From assembly GCF_901000735.1 (NCBI RefSeq), contig NC_081543.1, positions 9,779,921 through 9,843,920 of the forward strand: 64,000 nt of DNA, in the 5' to 3' direction. Below the pieces are notes generated by a model. It was not told the DNA's origin. It did no database searches and worked only from the letters and a program-made list of their open reading frames with translations. Positions within the stretch are counted from its first letter, which is position 1. Each line of letters starts with the position of its first letter. Shown piece by piece: positions 34,005-46,579 of this stretch. Source of the stretch: Corylus avellana. Its lineage: Eukaryota; Streptophyta; Magnoliopsida; Fagales; Betulaceae. Made by a program: the position numbers and the translations under genes.

Positions 34005-34470
34005 CAGGAAAACATTAGTCATATTTACGTTATTAGCACAAAATGTCTAATTAATTTGGAATTTATTTAGAATCACTTATAAAACATAGTTTTAACTACT
34101 AAGTTAATAATGTGAGACTTAGCACTCAGAAGTATTTTTGTAAACCACCAAATCTATTTGAATTACTCCCAATATGATACTGAAGTTTTATAATTTCTTA
34201 ACCTTAAACCCTTGCCGTCATTGTCAGCACGCTACATCATATAGTGCTCTAGTATCACATGCCTTTATTAGTTAGCTCTGAGACAATTTATAAAGCGGTA
34301 ACCATTTTTGCTCTATCATCATCAAATGACTAACCAATTAAATTTTTTTTTTAAAATTATTTATAAAGCTCAATTTTATATAATATGTAAGCATTATGTG
34401 ACTTAACATTCCTAACCCTTTTTATAAATTATGTACACTACTATCTCCCTATACCAGACTCGAGTATTAT
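34005..34470 (-). mobile_element. old copy of the 4845-17448 TRIM family
   Basis: Two similar ~190-bp blocks (about 34005-34190 and 34278-34470) share 'aatttggaatttattta', 'ataatgtgagacttagca'-like and 'cccaatatga/ccctatacca' motifs with the TRIM at 4.8 kb. They flank ~90 bp that includes a decayed primer-binding site (tagctctgagaca, about 34266). No intact target duplication seen. Confidence 0.45.
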
Positions 34471-35553
34471 GATTGATGAATCGTACAATCCCAAGTCCCA
34501 ACAATAGAAGAAATTTCAATGCCAAATTCAGACCCGGATGTTTTTAAATTTTTTTTTTTTTTTTTGGTCTTGGTTACCATCCAATGGTCTGATACATGGC
34601 ACATCCTACGAGAAACAAAATGACATGTCAAAGCAGTCAGAACATTTGAAGTTGACCAAGAGTCCAAGACCATGTTGGTCGTATATAACTTTGACCGTAG
34701 AAAATTCTCCCTTTCTATTCTTATTAGAAACCAAAATGTATTAAATGGCCACCACGTGCCAACCAACCCCCCTCGTGCGCAGCACCGCAATGTTTGAGTC
34801 ACCTCTCTTACTAAAAGACATAATAAATAAATAAATAAAATAAGGGCCCACAGGCCCACAGGCTCACACCAACTTGCATACAGCTTTTGAAGAGAAAATC
34901 AAAACGTGCTTATATATATATATTAATATTATCTTTTTATATATTTTATTGGTGTTTGAAGTTGAATGGAATTCCAATCAAATTAATTGGGTTTACTTTT
35001 GAATATTATTTTTAGTTTGTTAATTTGTTAAATAAAGATTAGATTTAGTATTTGTATAAACCATCTATATATGTTCTTTGTCGTCGATGGTTTAATCTAA
35101 AAGATTATGTTCCTCTTTCAACTATCATTGATCAAACTTGGAGATTTTGAAGACCATCTTAGCAAATTAATTACTTTAAAAAATTCTAAAAGCATGACAT
35201 GAGAGCTAATGTCGGCCTTAAATTATTGCTACTTTCCGCTATAAAAATTGGATTTTCAAATTTATCAATGATGACAACTAATATAATTAATAATGGTCTA
35301 CTTTGGAATAATCTTATCCAATACGTCACCAACCCATTAGAGCTCCATCCGACCTCAGCACATTAATAGGCTACATAGAGGAAAAAGAAGGATCATTTGA
35401 GAGGTGTACAATACATTAGTTTGACCTTTTCTTTCCAAAATTTATTCCTTCTAAGTTGGGTGATTAACTTAAGCATTGGAATGATACCTTGCCGACACAT
35501 CCAACATGGTCCTTTGTGCTTGATTTTCATTCTCTATTTGTGGGAATCGTCCT

Positions 35554-36332
35554 TGTTAGTACCCTATTGTTAGTCAGGTCAAGTCAGGTCCTCAAATAAG
35601 CAAAACCCTAACTTAGAGTATAAACCTAAGATTTTAATATTCTTTCCTGTTTACCCTTTGAACGGCATGTGTATCATTCGAATGGTGGATCATTGGAACG
35701 GTGGTTCAAATGAGCCTCGTAAGAATGGTATTTGAATGAGAGTTCAAATAAAACTCACCACCGAAGTCTTTTTAGAATGGGATTTCGAACGAAGTCATTC
35801 TTCATCATCTTATTCGAACCACCCCTCACACAAACTTCATTTTTCTTTTGGTTTTCATTCCTCCAATGCTCCAAAACCCTAAAATTACTTCATTTACTTA
35901 ACTAATAATGTTCTAACGGTCTGTGTCTTGTTCAAACGATGGATTCAAATCATTTAAGACATCTCGTCCTACTATGTGGCACGTTCAAATAGTGTTCAAA
36001 TGACTTTCCTCTTCTTAATGAGCCTTGTTCACATTCGAATCAGATTGTTTGAACTCTACACCTGCTTTGGAAACTTCCAAATAGTGTTCAAATGACTTTC
36101 CCCTTCCTAATGAGGCTTGTTCAAATTCGAATCAGATTGTTTGAACTCGACACTTGCTTCGGAAACTTCGAAAGCATTTTAAACCTCATTTTTCATATAT
36201 TCCAACAACAATTTGTCTAATCCTTCTTCAATTAACCCGACTCATTTCCTTGCTTTAATCATGTTCTCGCAACTTATTAAAATCTTCTTAGTTTTATTTA
36301 TAATTGCCACATGCCTGAGGCAGGGCGTTACA
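35554..36332. repeat. LTR-like block with internal 92-bp tandem repeat
   Basis: It ends GCCTGAGGCAGGGCGTTACA at 36332, a frequent type of plant LTR end. Inside, about 35986-36169 is two copies of a 92-bp unit (caaatagtgttcaaatgac ... gattgtttgaactc). The left boundary is uncertain and there is no matching target duplication. Confidence 0.35.
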
Positions 36333-36677
36333 TAGCTCTCTTCTGTTCGTTTTCTAAATTCTCTACACCGTTAAAGGTACAATCACACGCCCACAAAATT
36401 CAGAACTAGCCCTAGACCTCTAAGCAGCAATAATCAGATGAACAAATTCAGAAAACATTTGTTTTTACCTTCTTCTTTTTTTATAAAAATAATAATAATA
36501 AAAATCTTTTTGAACGAACTGATGCAAGACAAATAGAATGGATCGCATAAAACTAATTCGTTTCCAAATTACCTCAGGAACAAACTCAAAAGGGAAGTGA
36601 GGGTTTGAAGATGCCTAATAACATTAGGGATTATAAACTGTTAACATTTCAACCACAGTCGAGCAGCTTAAAGAAGC

Positions 36678-39600
36678 TTAAACAGATGCACACCCATCTT
36701 TCTTCGAAATGGCAATAACATTGAAGTTGAGTGACTCAGGATTCTTGTGGATCATACCCTGTATCACTTTAGCTGCATCCTGTTATGAAATCAAAAAAGA
36801 ATGCTCTCAGACACAACTTAAATAACATACTATATGCTTGCATGTCCATATGCTAAAGTTATGAAGACGGAGGTTAGCTTACGTCCAATGAGAAAATCAT
36901 CGCAGATACTTACAATCTTCACTGTCAATTTTTGCACAGGAGATCTCCAGTGATTTTTTCAATAGAGGTAAACCAAACTCATGAAGATGAAGGGCTGCAA
37001 ATTGAGTGTTGACTCAAAATGGAGGAGGCCGAAGCCCCACTCCCCACCGCTAAGTTAAAATGTCTGGTCAGGTTCAGCCAGCTTTCACAAAGCAACTCCC
37101 TGGAGTTGTAACCAACCAGAAGGGCAGACAGTATTTCTTTGCCTTTAAAATCCGAAATACTGCCTCTATAAATACAGCCTTCTATTTCTTTAGACTTGTC
37201 ATGTTTTTTGTTTTGTTTTTTTAATATTTGATTTTAGGTAAAAAAAAAAAAAAAGATATTCACAGGCGTGCATGGGTTGAATCCATTGCTTGCTCTTCAT
37301 TTCATTTACAAACTGAAACATTTATCTACCACTCTTTTTCTTGGAGACCAAATAGAGTTCAAAACAAAGCTTCAGAGGGCTAATTATAGTCATTGCGATA
37401 CGTACCTGCAATAAACTGCTTGGTGAGGATGGACCATGAGATATGGGTCCAAACTTTCTTCCATCGAGCTCATAAAGTTCCCCTACATCATTCATCAAAA
37501 GAATATAAAAAAATTCAGAAACATTCAAATAAAAGTATAAAGCATTTTTTTTTTCTTTTTCCCCTTGATGAGAGAGAGAGAGAGAGAGAGAGCCATTGGA
37601 GAAAAGTACCATCCACACATGCAAAGCAGATGAAATGAGTGTCCACATTATCTGAAGCCTGTTAAGAAATTTTGGCAAGAGATGAGAAGCACAAACTACC
37701 TGAACAATATATATATATGGCGGATGAGAAGAAGAAGCACATTACTTCTTTACCAATTGTTGATTTTCCCACTTTAAGACTCAATCTAGGCTTCGATCTA
37801 GAGCTTGGAGCCCTCCTATAACCATCGTCCTGCTATCTGGCATGCCTCATCCAGCATAATATTCCATATTCAATGTGATACTTTATTCAGACGAGGAAAC
37901 CAAATCCTCCTGTTCCTACCCTACCATACTCCAAGTCTCAATTCCCAGCACACCCAAAATTCCTGGCTATTTCCTGAGGGTTGTCTCCTTAATATGGCGG
38001 CAAAAATAAAAATTAAATAAATAAATAAAAAGAAAAGGACCATGAAACATCAAAAGACCACCTCTCCCTTGCTAGAGAGATAGAAAGAGAAAGACACGAA
38101 GACATTTATTATGCATGTGACCCATTTCAAGAGCTTAATCGTTCTCTCCTTTTGAGTGTCATTTGGCTGGCTAGAAGAGGGTGTACTTACCTAAAGGAGG
38201 TAGGATCTTTTTCATCAAGAACACCCTTTTCAATTTACCTACATATTTCATGTCTCTTTTTCCCCTACTTGTTGGTGTTATCAATCATATAGAGAAGTAC
38301 AATGGGATTTCTTAAGGGGTGAACTTGGTGAAGAGTAAGTTGGTATAAGGTTTTTTCTCCGATCTCTAAGAGAGGTTTAGGAGTTTGAAACTTGCTTTTG
38401 TTCAATTGTGTTCTTTTGGAGAAATGGCTATGGTGCTATTTACATGAGAGAGAGCCCTTGTGAAGAGTTGTCGAGACTTCTAAATATGGAAGCTTATGGG
38501 GTTGGTTGTGTTCAAATGAGGTTTATGATGGGGTGAGGTTATGGAAAAATATTAGGAGGGGTTGAGGATGTTCTCCAGTCACACTAGATTTGAAGTGGGT
38601 GATAGCTCCAAGATTAGATTCTGGCATGACATGTGGTATAAGGATAAGACCCTTAATCCCAGATTTGTACAGTATCGCTCATGTTAAGGATGATTTTATG
38701 GCAAGATTAATACTACACACTCCCACTCCCTTGCACCCACTTCTCCACACCCATAGGTGGCTTTTAAAACCACCATTAAATTTAAAATAGATCTTTATTA
38801 GATTTTAATCCAATGGTGATTTTAAAAGCCATCAATGGGTGTGAAGAAGTGGGTGTAAGAAAGTATTACTCCTATGGCAAACCACTTGGAGTTGTCTAGT
38901 GACTCTTATCCATCGAATGTAAGCTTTATCAGAGCGACGCATGATTGATAGGTGGATGACTTTAAAAATAGTAAGAAAAATGCCCAATCGCAATGGCTGG
39001 GTAACCAAGCCACAACCATGACTAAGTTATCCAGACTTCGTGGCTAGGTACAACCTAGTCACAGCCATGGCTAGGCACAACAGCCACTGCAGTTGGGTTG
39101 CACCCAGCCACTATTGTCGTTGGGTTTCCTAGCCGCGACCATGGCTGGGTCGCCCAGTTGCAGCCATGGATGGCTTGCCCAGCTGCCGCGGCTGGGTCAT
39201 ACCCAAACTCATCAGCGGCTAGGTTCCCAAGCCACTACCATGGTTGGGTCATTGCAGCCATGGTGTGTTTCCCGGCTAAAGTTGGGTCACTCAACCACTA
39301 GTCGCAGCCCTGACAAGGTCGCCCCGCCACGGCAATGGTTGGGTCGACCATGCCTGGGTCATGACCTAACTTTTTTTTTCTTTCTTTCTTATTGTTTTTT
39401 TTTTTAAAAAAAAAAAAATTATATGAGGGGTATAATTTTATTTTCACACCATTTCTTTTTTATTTAACAAAAATAAAATAAAATGTAGGAATGTCTCGGA
39501 CTTAAAATGATTGTAAACTTAAAAGTCTTAAATTTGCAAAATTTTAAACTATGGTCTAAAATTCAAATTCGGGTAAAGTACGAGGATTCCATAATATTTT

Positions 39601-42600
39601 AAAAATAGTAAGAAGAGATTCAGTAAATTTTCCTTTTTGTGTTTTGGATCTTTATGTTTTGAAAAATTGTTTTCAATATTATATCCGAAAGCTTATCTGT
39701 TTTTACTTCCGAGAACACTTTCAAAACAGGTTTTCAGATGTGGACCCTAGAGAACACTTTTCAATTTTCAAACAATAAAAATACTTTTAAAAACCCAAAA
39801 CAGAAAACACTTTTCAAAAACTCATCCAAATATACTCTTGTTTGCTTCATCCAATGGTTCACTAAATTTTCATCTATCTTTTTAAAGCATTCTTTGTTTA
39901 TAAAGAAATATGGCCTTCCTATATGGCTATATCAATCTACAAAAGTACGTCTCTACCTTCAACTCACTAGTCCAGTATCCAAAAGCTAGGATTCCTTTTT
40001 TAATACGTTTCTTGTCCCCAAAGGGAGAGGAAGGGGAGAGTTAGAACCAGTAACTTCCACTTCATGAGGCATGACTCCTAGCCGATTGAGCTACCCCTCG
40101 GGATTCGAAAGCTAGGAATCCTTACCATCAAAAGATAGCAAATTGTATCAGGACATATGACTCCCTTATATCTTAATGGAAATATTTAAAGCCCTTACGA
40201 CCAAATGTTAGGGATCGATAAAGAAGTACAAAACTTCATGATCGGGTCAAATTGATCATATAAACTAATCAAGAAGCATAAATGTAGTGGTTCAAAGTAT
40301 AAAAGGTAGATATAAATTACCACGTCCACATTTAAATCCTCATAGGATCTAGAGTATTGCATCATTGTTTGTCTAAATAGCACTTGTTAATAATAATTTA
40401 CCTCTGTTTCACCAGCAGTAGCTGCAACAGAATGAGCAACTTCCATTTCTCTGTCATTCTCAAGAAATGCTGCACGCTACACAAGTACATGAAAATAATA
40501 AAAATCAAAAGTGAAGAGAAAACTGGTCAGGTTTATCATCAGATAATCTGACTGAGGTGGGAGAGAGAGAATAAAACCTCCAATGGATCCATTGTTGCAG
40601 TGGTTTTGAAAAATCTATCCAAGAATGATCCCTCAACTGAAAGACAGAACAATTTCAATTAAAAGTAGAAGAACCCATTAAAAGACAGAACAATGTTGAT
40701 CACAACTCTTGGCTTTCACAAAAGCATGCATCCAAAAAAAAAAAAAAAAAAAGTAAGCATGATCACACAACACAGGTTGGCAAGGTTTAGGACTCTGCAG
40801 TTGGATCCCATGCCTTTCTGTAGACTATAGCTACACACACATTTGCAATCAACTACAACATTTTTCTATATTTTTCTTTCATTCTTTGCTTTATTTTGGA
40901 TAATGAATCACTAGCACTTTCAGGATGCTGTTTGTTTTCCCTATTTATTTAGCCTATTTTATTGGTTCAAGGGAGTTGCTCAAACTGTATGAGAATATTA
41001 AATGCATAGCTGTTACTTTGGAGAACCCCTTTTTTCCCTAAAGGTTTTTACAGTTAATTTTTACAGGGGAAGAAAATTAGAGTTAGGAAAATTTGAAAAT
41101 TACAGATATAATAAAGAAAAAGGAAGAAAGGTTTTCTTGAAAATTTTGCATCATTTTATACAATTTAGGGTCCTTTATTATATCTGTGATGCATAATAAT
41201 TCAAACAATGTTTTAACACCCTAGGATAGGAAAATATATATTTCCATGTACATATGTAACCAAGACTCTGAAAATATAATTTGGCAAACTTACGAAGCTT
41301 GATCTCTGAAGTGATGTTCCCAACAGCATGAAGAAGTCCAATTGTTCCACAAGCGTTGCCCACAGTTTGTTTCATAAAATAAACTCTACTGCTACTTTCC
41401 TGCAGCCAGAATGGTATGAAACAATCAAATTCAGGGTACAACTGAAAATGAACGTACAAATATATTATGTTTGAAGCATTAGAAACATGAATTCAACAAT
41501 ACAGTTTTCTGATTGGTTAATGTCATTTGATGAATGATGACATTCTATAATCAGTACCTATTGTTCTGAGAACAGAGTAAAACCACAAGGGGTCAGGTAC
41601 AGAATGCGCTAATCAATCATAAACAAAAGCCTCAAATTGCAAATTATTTATGAACCACAGATTTGATTGCGTGAAAGCACCTAGAAAAGAAAGAGAATTT
41701 ACGAAACCAAGAAAACCATGTTCAACAATGGAAGTATTTTACATTTAGCATATGGTCATAATTTCATAGCTCTCACCTTCTTTTCATTTGCCTGCAGAAT
41801 TCTCTCTTCTTCACTCTGAGGAGAAATTTTTTTCATCAAAATAAGCAGACAAGTACATTCTTCTTATGCATATCAAGCAAAAGGACAGCCTTATGGTAAT
41901 TGAATATAGATACCCACAATCTAGAAAAACTAGCAAGAGACAAATAACATAGGAAAACACCTGTGAGGTTAGGGGATAAAGAAACAGGACAGCAAGTACA
42001 GGCTTTGGAACCATTTCCAGGAGTTCTAGATCCAAGCCATAAACATCAAAGCACTCTGCTTCATCCTCTTGAAGGCCAAGTCCCCAAAGGAACTGCAAAA
42101 TAACAAAACAAAAGAATACAACCTAAAATGTCTTTCGCATGAACACATTAATTCTTCTGCTAATAAGAGAACACACATTCTTTCCAAGAAGGACAATGGC
42201 ATCCTTCACAACAATCACCTTAATGGAAAATCACAAAACAAATGGTGCCATGGCATTTGAGGAAGTAATTGTAAACACGGAGTCCATTTGTATTGTAAAA
42301 CCATCATATCACCATTATAGTCAAAAGTATTCTTTTTTTATTCTTCAATTGATTTTCTTTTTTCATAACTAAAAATAATAGTTACAATTGTGGTAAACAG
42401 CAATCTATTATAAAACAAAGTTTTCTGGTCAGGAATTAAAAAAAATAAAAATCTCGGCAACAGAGAGTACATAGCAAACTCAAACCCCAGTTTTCTGCAA
42501 AATGAGTAATCCTCTATATGGTTATTGAACGAACAAAGGAAAAAATTAAAGACTTTCACGTTATCTCTTCAATAAGAAAAATCCAGAACTAACTTCGAAA

Positions 42601-43240
42601 AATGTACCTGGTAAGGTTCATTTAAAATGAACTTCTCCTTCCAAATATATATATATATTTTAAAAATTAAATTTTAAATTTTCGTGGTTTCAGTTTGTCT
42701 TACTCCCCATCAAGGCATTTTAATTTCCCACGGCGCCAAACAAAAAACCCAATTAGAAACTTCAACAAATTTCTCCTACAAATAGCCCATAAACCAGAAT
42801 AAGGAAAAATTCGAATTTCCGCAACAGGCTCGGAGAAATACCCCAATTCTCCCTTTGGCTCCGGCAGCGTCTCAGGAAATAAAAGCAAAATTAAAAAAAT
42901 TTCACATCATAGACTTCGAAATTAATTCACTTCTCCAACATTTTCCTTAACGAAAATAAAAATCTCACTTAAATTAAACCAAATCTTTATTTCTTGGTCA
43001 AAACGAGGACGAACATATCTGGTTCAATATACTATTTTCTCATCCTCTCCAATCATTTTCTTTTGTATCCAAACAGAACCCAAAATGATTTTTTTTTTTT
43101 GTTGCAAAACTAGGTATTTAGATTGAAGAGTAAGAAAAAAAGGATTAGATGACGAATAGAAATACCTGGTTCATAACTTCAGGGTTAGCTTCAAGAGGAA
43201 GCCACCTCTTAGCAGCAGGGCTTTCGTCCGAAGCAGCCAT
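36678..43240 (-). CDS. UCH3: ubiquitin carboxyl-terminal hydrolase, UCHL3/UCH3 type
   Basis: Nine exons: complement(join(36678..36779, 37406..37482, 37610..37658, 40402..40476, 40578..40636, 41294..41399, 41777..41815, 41961..42092, 43166..43240)), 714 nt, 237 aa. All introns are GT-AG and frames join cleanly. Peptidase C12 family: cysteine protease that cleaves small adducts from ubiquitin C-termini in cytosol and nucleus. Catalytic Cys99 lies in [15 protein letters not shown], His170 in [12 protein letters not shown], and Asp185 in [11 protein letters not shown]-terminal [20 protein letters not shown] and the crossover-loop region ([19 protein letters not shown]) match the family, and the length is normal for UCHL3. 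A TATA stretch (TATATATAAAA, 43331-43341) lies ~95 bp upstream of the ATG. From memory, Arabidopsis UCH3 takes part in clock temperature compensation. Intron 6 (37659-40401) is filled with repeats. Confidence 0.95.
38165..38960 (+). pseudogene. LINE ORF2 C-terminal fragment
   Basis: Across shifting frames one reads the tail of a plant L1-type reverse transcriptase protein: [20 protein letters not shown], then [17 protein letters not shown], then [15 protein letters not shown], then [20 protein letters not shown], and after a MITE insertion [20 protein letters not shown]. These are the post-RT and zinc-binding-type segments of the family. Stops and frameshifts abound. It lies antisense to UCH3 within its intron 6. 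Confidence 0.8.
38705..38872. mobile_element. hAT-like MITE inserted in the LINE fragment
   Basis: 168 bp, almost entirely hairpin (tgcacccacttctccacacc pairs with ggtgtgaagaagtgggtgta). It is flanked by perfect 8-bp repeats TATGGCAA (38697-38704 and 38873-38880), the hAT duplication size. Removing the element and one repeat restores continuous LINE reading across the site, which confirms both boundaries. Confidence 0.85.
38975..39370. repeat. GC-rich degenerate minisatellite in UCH3 intron
   Basis: Imperfect units of ~25-36 bp are built on 'gccatggctgggtcgccca' and its partial inverse 'cagccatgg', so the array can fold. Flanked by poly-T/poly-A at 39369-39418. It stands out sharply from the AT-rich intron. 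Confidence 0.65.
39996..40107 (-). mobile_element. tRNA-derived SINE with target duplication
   Basis: On the minus strand: head gaatcccgaggggtagctca, A box TAGCTCAATCGG, B box region ggttctaactc, and a short A-rich tail. Flanked by AAAGCTAGGATTCC (39982-39995) and AAAGCTAGGAATCC (40108-40121). It is 112 bp, the same length as the copy at 58749-58860. Internal polymerase III promoter boxes are present but degenerate at the B box. Confidence 0.8.
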
Positions 43241-44882
43241 TTCTTTTTGTTTGCTTTCTTTGCTTTCTCTTTCCAAAAAGGATTTTAGATTTGGGAGAGT
43301 TTCTAGATTTGAGAATGGCTCTTTCTTGCTTTTATATATAGGTTTTGGGTGGGCTTAAGTTCTTGATGGGCCTTCAGATGTCCCAGCTTGAGACAGGCCC
43401 ATGTAATGATAAGCCCAGCCCATTATTTGTGTTGACTCCTCTTTGCACAAGTTCGAATCACTTCGGAGCTTTGGAACAAATAATGGTAATCTAATTATTA
43501 TTATTACGATTTTATAATATGATCTAGTTTTTTTTTTTAAATAGTATTTAAGTTGTACAAATATTCGGAGTGTGATCAATTATGAATAAGAAAAACGTTA
43601 TATAAACCTTTTTTTTTTTAAAAAGTGCTTATTCTCTAATGTGACAGTTGTCACGTCAGCTTTTCACTACAATGTTTTTTAATTTTCACGTTAGGCAGTA
43701 AACATTTGAGAGTGCAAAAGAAGAAATTCGTGTAGCATTTCTAGGAGAATAATAAGCTCAATTGCCCCGTAAAAAATAAGTTACAATATTTCCACTATGT
43801 ACTGTATACGAATAATACTTTTGCTTAAGTATACATTGTATTAGAGTAGACTTATATTTAATAGAAGTTAGATTATATTTAAGGTTAGTTTAGATTAGTT
43901 TTGTTATCAATATTTTAAGATTAGGCTCATCGGATTTCAAAAAAAAAAAATTAAACTTATTGTATTGAGAAATGCTGAAGTACCTAACATTTTTTTCCAA
44001 ATGATCTTGTCTGTTCAAGAAATAATTAGGTTTAGATTTTTTTTTTTCTTAAAGGAATGTGGGGTCAAGATTATTTGGTAAAGGAAATTTGGGAAAAAAG
44101 TGTTAGGGTCTTTAGCATTTCTCTATCGTATTAGATAGTGTTGGAGTGACTATTAGTATTAGAGTCTAGTTTCCTCATTAAAAAAAAAAAAAAAAAGTTT
44201 TAAAGTCTAGTTATCATTCTTGTTTCCTAGTTTAATTGTTATTCTCTCGCTTGTATTTCTATTTAAACTATGATCAATCAATAAAGAAAGAATCATAAAT
44301 TTAATCACAAACCTATTTTAAGTTCTCTTAGAAGAATCTCATTTAGGTTCCCTCGTAACTTAAAATCTACTCCTGTTATGTATTCACGTAACATGCTCTT
44401 CATGCCCTCTAAAGTTATTTATGTATTACAATGTTTACCTTTATTTTATTTTATATGATCAATTAGTGACTTCCGTTTCATGAACCGTGATCTCTAACTG
44501 ATTGAGCTATCAACTGGGGACAATTACCATGTTCACTTGTTTCTTTTACGCTCACTATGTTTTCAATCTCTTTATTGAACCAAATGCATATAACAAATCA
44601 CATGGTAAACGATTTTACAATATGGAAACACAAAGATTGTTATTGAACACGATAAACTTATAAGAGCATTTCCGGTAGACCCTCTAAATGGCTTATAATA
44701 GCTAAATATGAGTCATTTTGCTCCTCCCGCTAGCACATTGAGCATTTTTTTTTAATCTTTTATTTGGTCATTCTCCCTCCCTCCCTCTTTCACATATGGA
44801 AGAGTGTTGCGATAAAATGAATAAAAAAATTTGAAAAATAATATTTAAATAAAATAGATAGTAGAGTAGAGAATATGTTAGA

Positions 44883-44918
<36 letters not shown>

Positions 44919-46579
44919 TAGTTAAAGTAAAAATTTATACTTTAAAATTGTTTAGGTCTCTCTTGATGAAAATTTTTAGTGATGAAACTAAAATTTTGGT
45001 TGACAAGGGTATGATTAAAAGATAGATTTAAAATAAAAATTGATTGAAAATATAAAAGAGTTAAACTAACAAAATAAATAAATAATTCAACTAAATGTAA
45101 CTAGTAATTTATTTTTTCATACTCGGTGTTAATTTATTCAATTATCATCAACAATTTTATATTTCAAAATTGCTGCATGATTTCTTCTTTTTGGTAGCCT
45201 TGAATATTATATTCTCATTCATTCATGCCCTTGATCTCCTATTCAGTTTCATAATCAATTTTTTTTACAATATTCACTTCTAAAATAGATATTTCAACAG
45301 TAGTTGTCACAATTGGCAGAGTTAGTGTCAATCTCACCAATGAATAAAGTAATGGATATCTAATATCCTTTTTCAGTTTACTTTATTTATTTATTATGTT
45401 AATGATCTTAAGGGATTTTTAGTAAGAAAAAATAAAAAAATAGTCATGTGTGGCGCACATGATTACTTTTCTGTCTATTTTGACATTAAGAGAGTGATTT
45501 ATTTTGCAACAAAGGTAATTTGAGAGAGCCAGGTATCATTTTTTAAAGTTTAGTAACATAAATGCAAAAGTGATAGTAGTTGAGGGACTAAAGAGTATTT
45601 TTCCTAAAATTAAATTTATGAATAATTGACAATGGGCAAACACCAAAGCTTACAATAAGTCATCATTTAAATTCTTTGAAATTTATAACTGGAAAAGTAA
45701 GCGTAATAAATAGATGTGAAAAGTAGCATTATTAAAGAGTAACCATTTCATAGCGACTAAACTAATGCTACTCTTCACACTTATTTACTACACTCACTTT
45801 ATACATACTGATGTAACATATTTTAAGTAGCTGGCATGAAAAGTTACTTAAAACACGTAACGTCAGCTAATATAAAGCGAGTGTAAATAGTAGCGGTACT
45901 CTTCTATACACGAGAGCTACAATAAGATAAGACTAAATTAACATGATGTGTATCCCTTTTCTTTTGTTAATATGTTCCATACACATGACCACATCAACTC
46001 CTTTCAATACAAAGCATGGTAGTAAGATTACTATGTCTTGTGTTTTATCTTTATGTTTCTAGGAAGCATGAGTTCTTTAGTTGTCGAGAAGGGGAAATGG
46101 ATTTATTGAAGAATGTTGAAGAATATTGTGCCAAATCCAAGCTTGATGAAAAACTTATATGGGGATGTTTAAACCATTTTAAGAACATATTAAAGTTCTA
46201 ATGGAGTAGAGAAGATTTGCAAGAAAATTTTGGAGCAAATTGACAAAGAACAAGCATAAGACACTAATCATTGCTTCAACCTGTCTGAAATTGTGTTAAG
46301 AAACTTAAAATACGTTTTTAGTACATAAGAAGTTATATCAAGAAAAAATGGATCCGTTCGGTAAAAAAAAACTTAAAAAATCACTTTTTAAACTTTTTTA
46401 GCTTAAAAAAAAAAGAAAAAAGAAAAGAAAAAAAAAAGCCTAAAACGACATTATGGGGAATCTATGGACAAAAGCTCGATTTGCTAACATAATCCGAAAC
46501 ACGCCCACTCGCATGCATGCATACAAACACACAAAAAGAAAAGAAAAGGAAGCCATGAAAGTAAATGCAAGGAAGCATT
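43241..46579. other. intergenic DNA between UCH3 and the miRNA-like locus
   Basis: No gene supported. It holds a decayed SINE of the same family at about 44462-44522 (minus strand, tagctcaatcagttagaga); (TA)n at 44889-44913; and a hairpin MITE at about 45775-45905 (actcttcacacttatttacta... against the reverse complement of ...gtgtaaatagtagcggtactct). A 61-codon ORF at 46016-46201 (GEMDLLKNVEEYCAKSKLDE) looks protein-like but is isolated; I cannot assign it. Confidence 0.5.

Larger units (their letters stand above)
30234..36677. other. intergenic DNA made of decayed LTR-type sequence
   Basis: No gene is supported. Contents are given in separate entries: a possible solo LTR (31256-33740), a decayed TRIM (34005-34470), and an LTR-like block with an internal 92-bp repeat (35554-36332). 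The 3' UTR of UCH3 lies at about 36580-36677. (T)n and (A)n runs mark old retroposon ends at 30839-30860 and 33731-33755. Confidence 0.5.
37659..40401. other. large repeat-filled intron 6 of UCH3
   Basis: Contains, left to right: unidentified sequence; a LINE ORF2 fragment (38165-38960, + strand); a hAT-like MITE inside it; a GC-rich repeat (38975-39370); decayed MITE-like sequence (about 39600-39840); and a tRNA-derived SINE (39996-40107). The gene model reads cleanly across it, so the intron must still be spliced if the gene is functional. Confidence 0.75.

Noticed and set aside
34467..34859. 130-codon minus-strand ORF
   Set aside because: Low-complexity (poly-Lys from a poly-T run), no motif, lies in TRIM-adjacent repeat DNA.
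39093..39407. 104-codon ORF rich in Ser/Leu/Gly
   Set aside because: Composed of the GC-rich minisatellite in UCH3 intron 6.
46016..46201. 61-codon ORF ending in LDEKLIWGCLNHFKNILKF
   Set aside because: Looks somewhat protein-like but has no partner exon, promoter or recognised family; left as undetermined.
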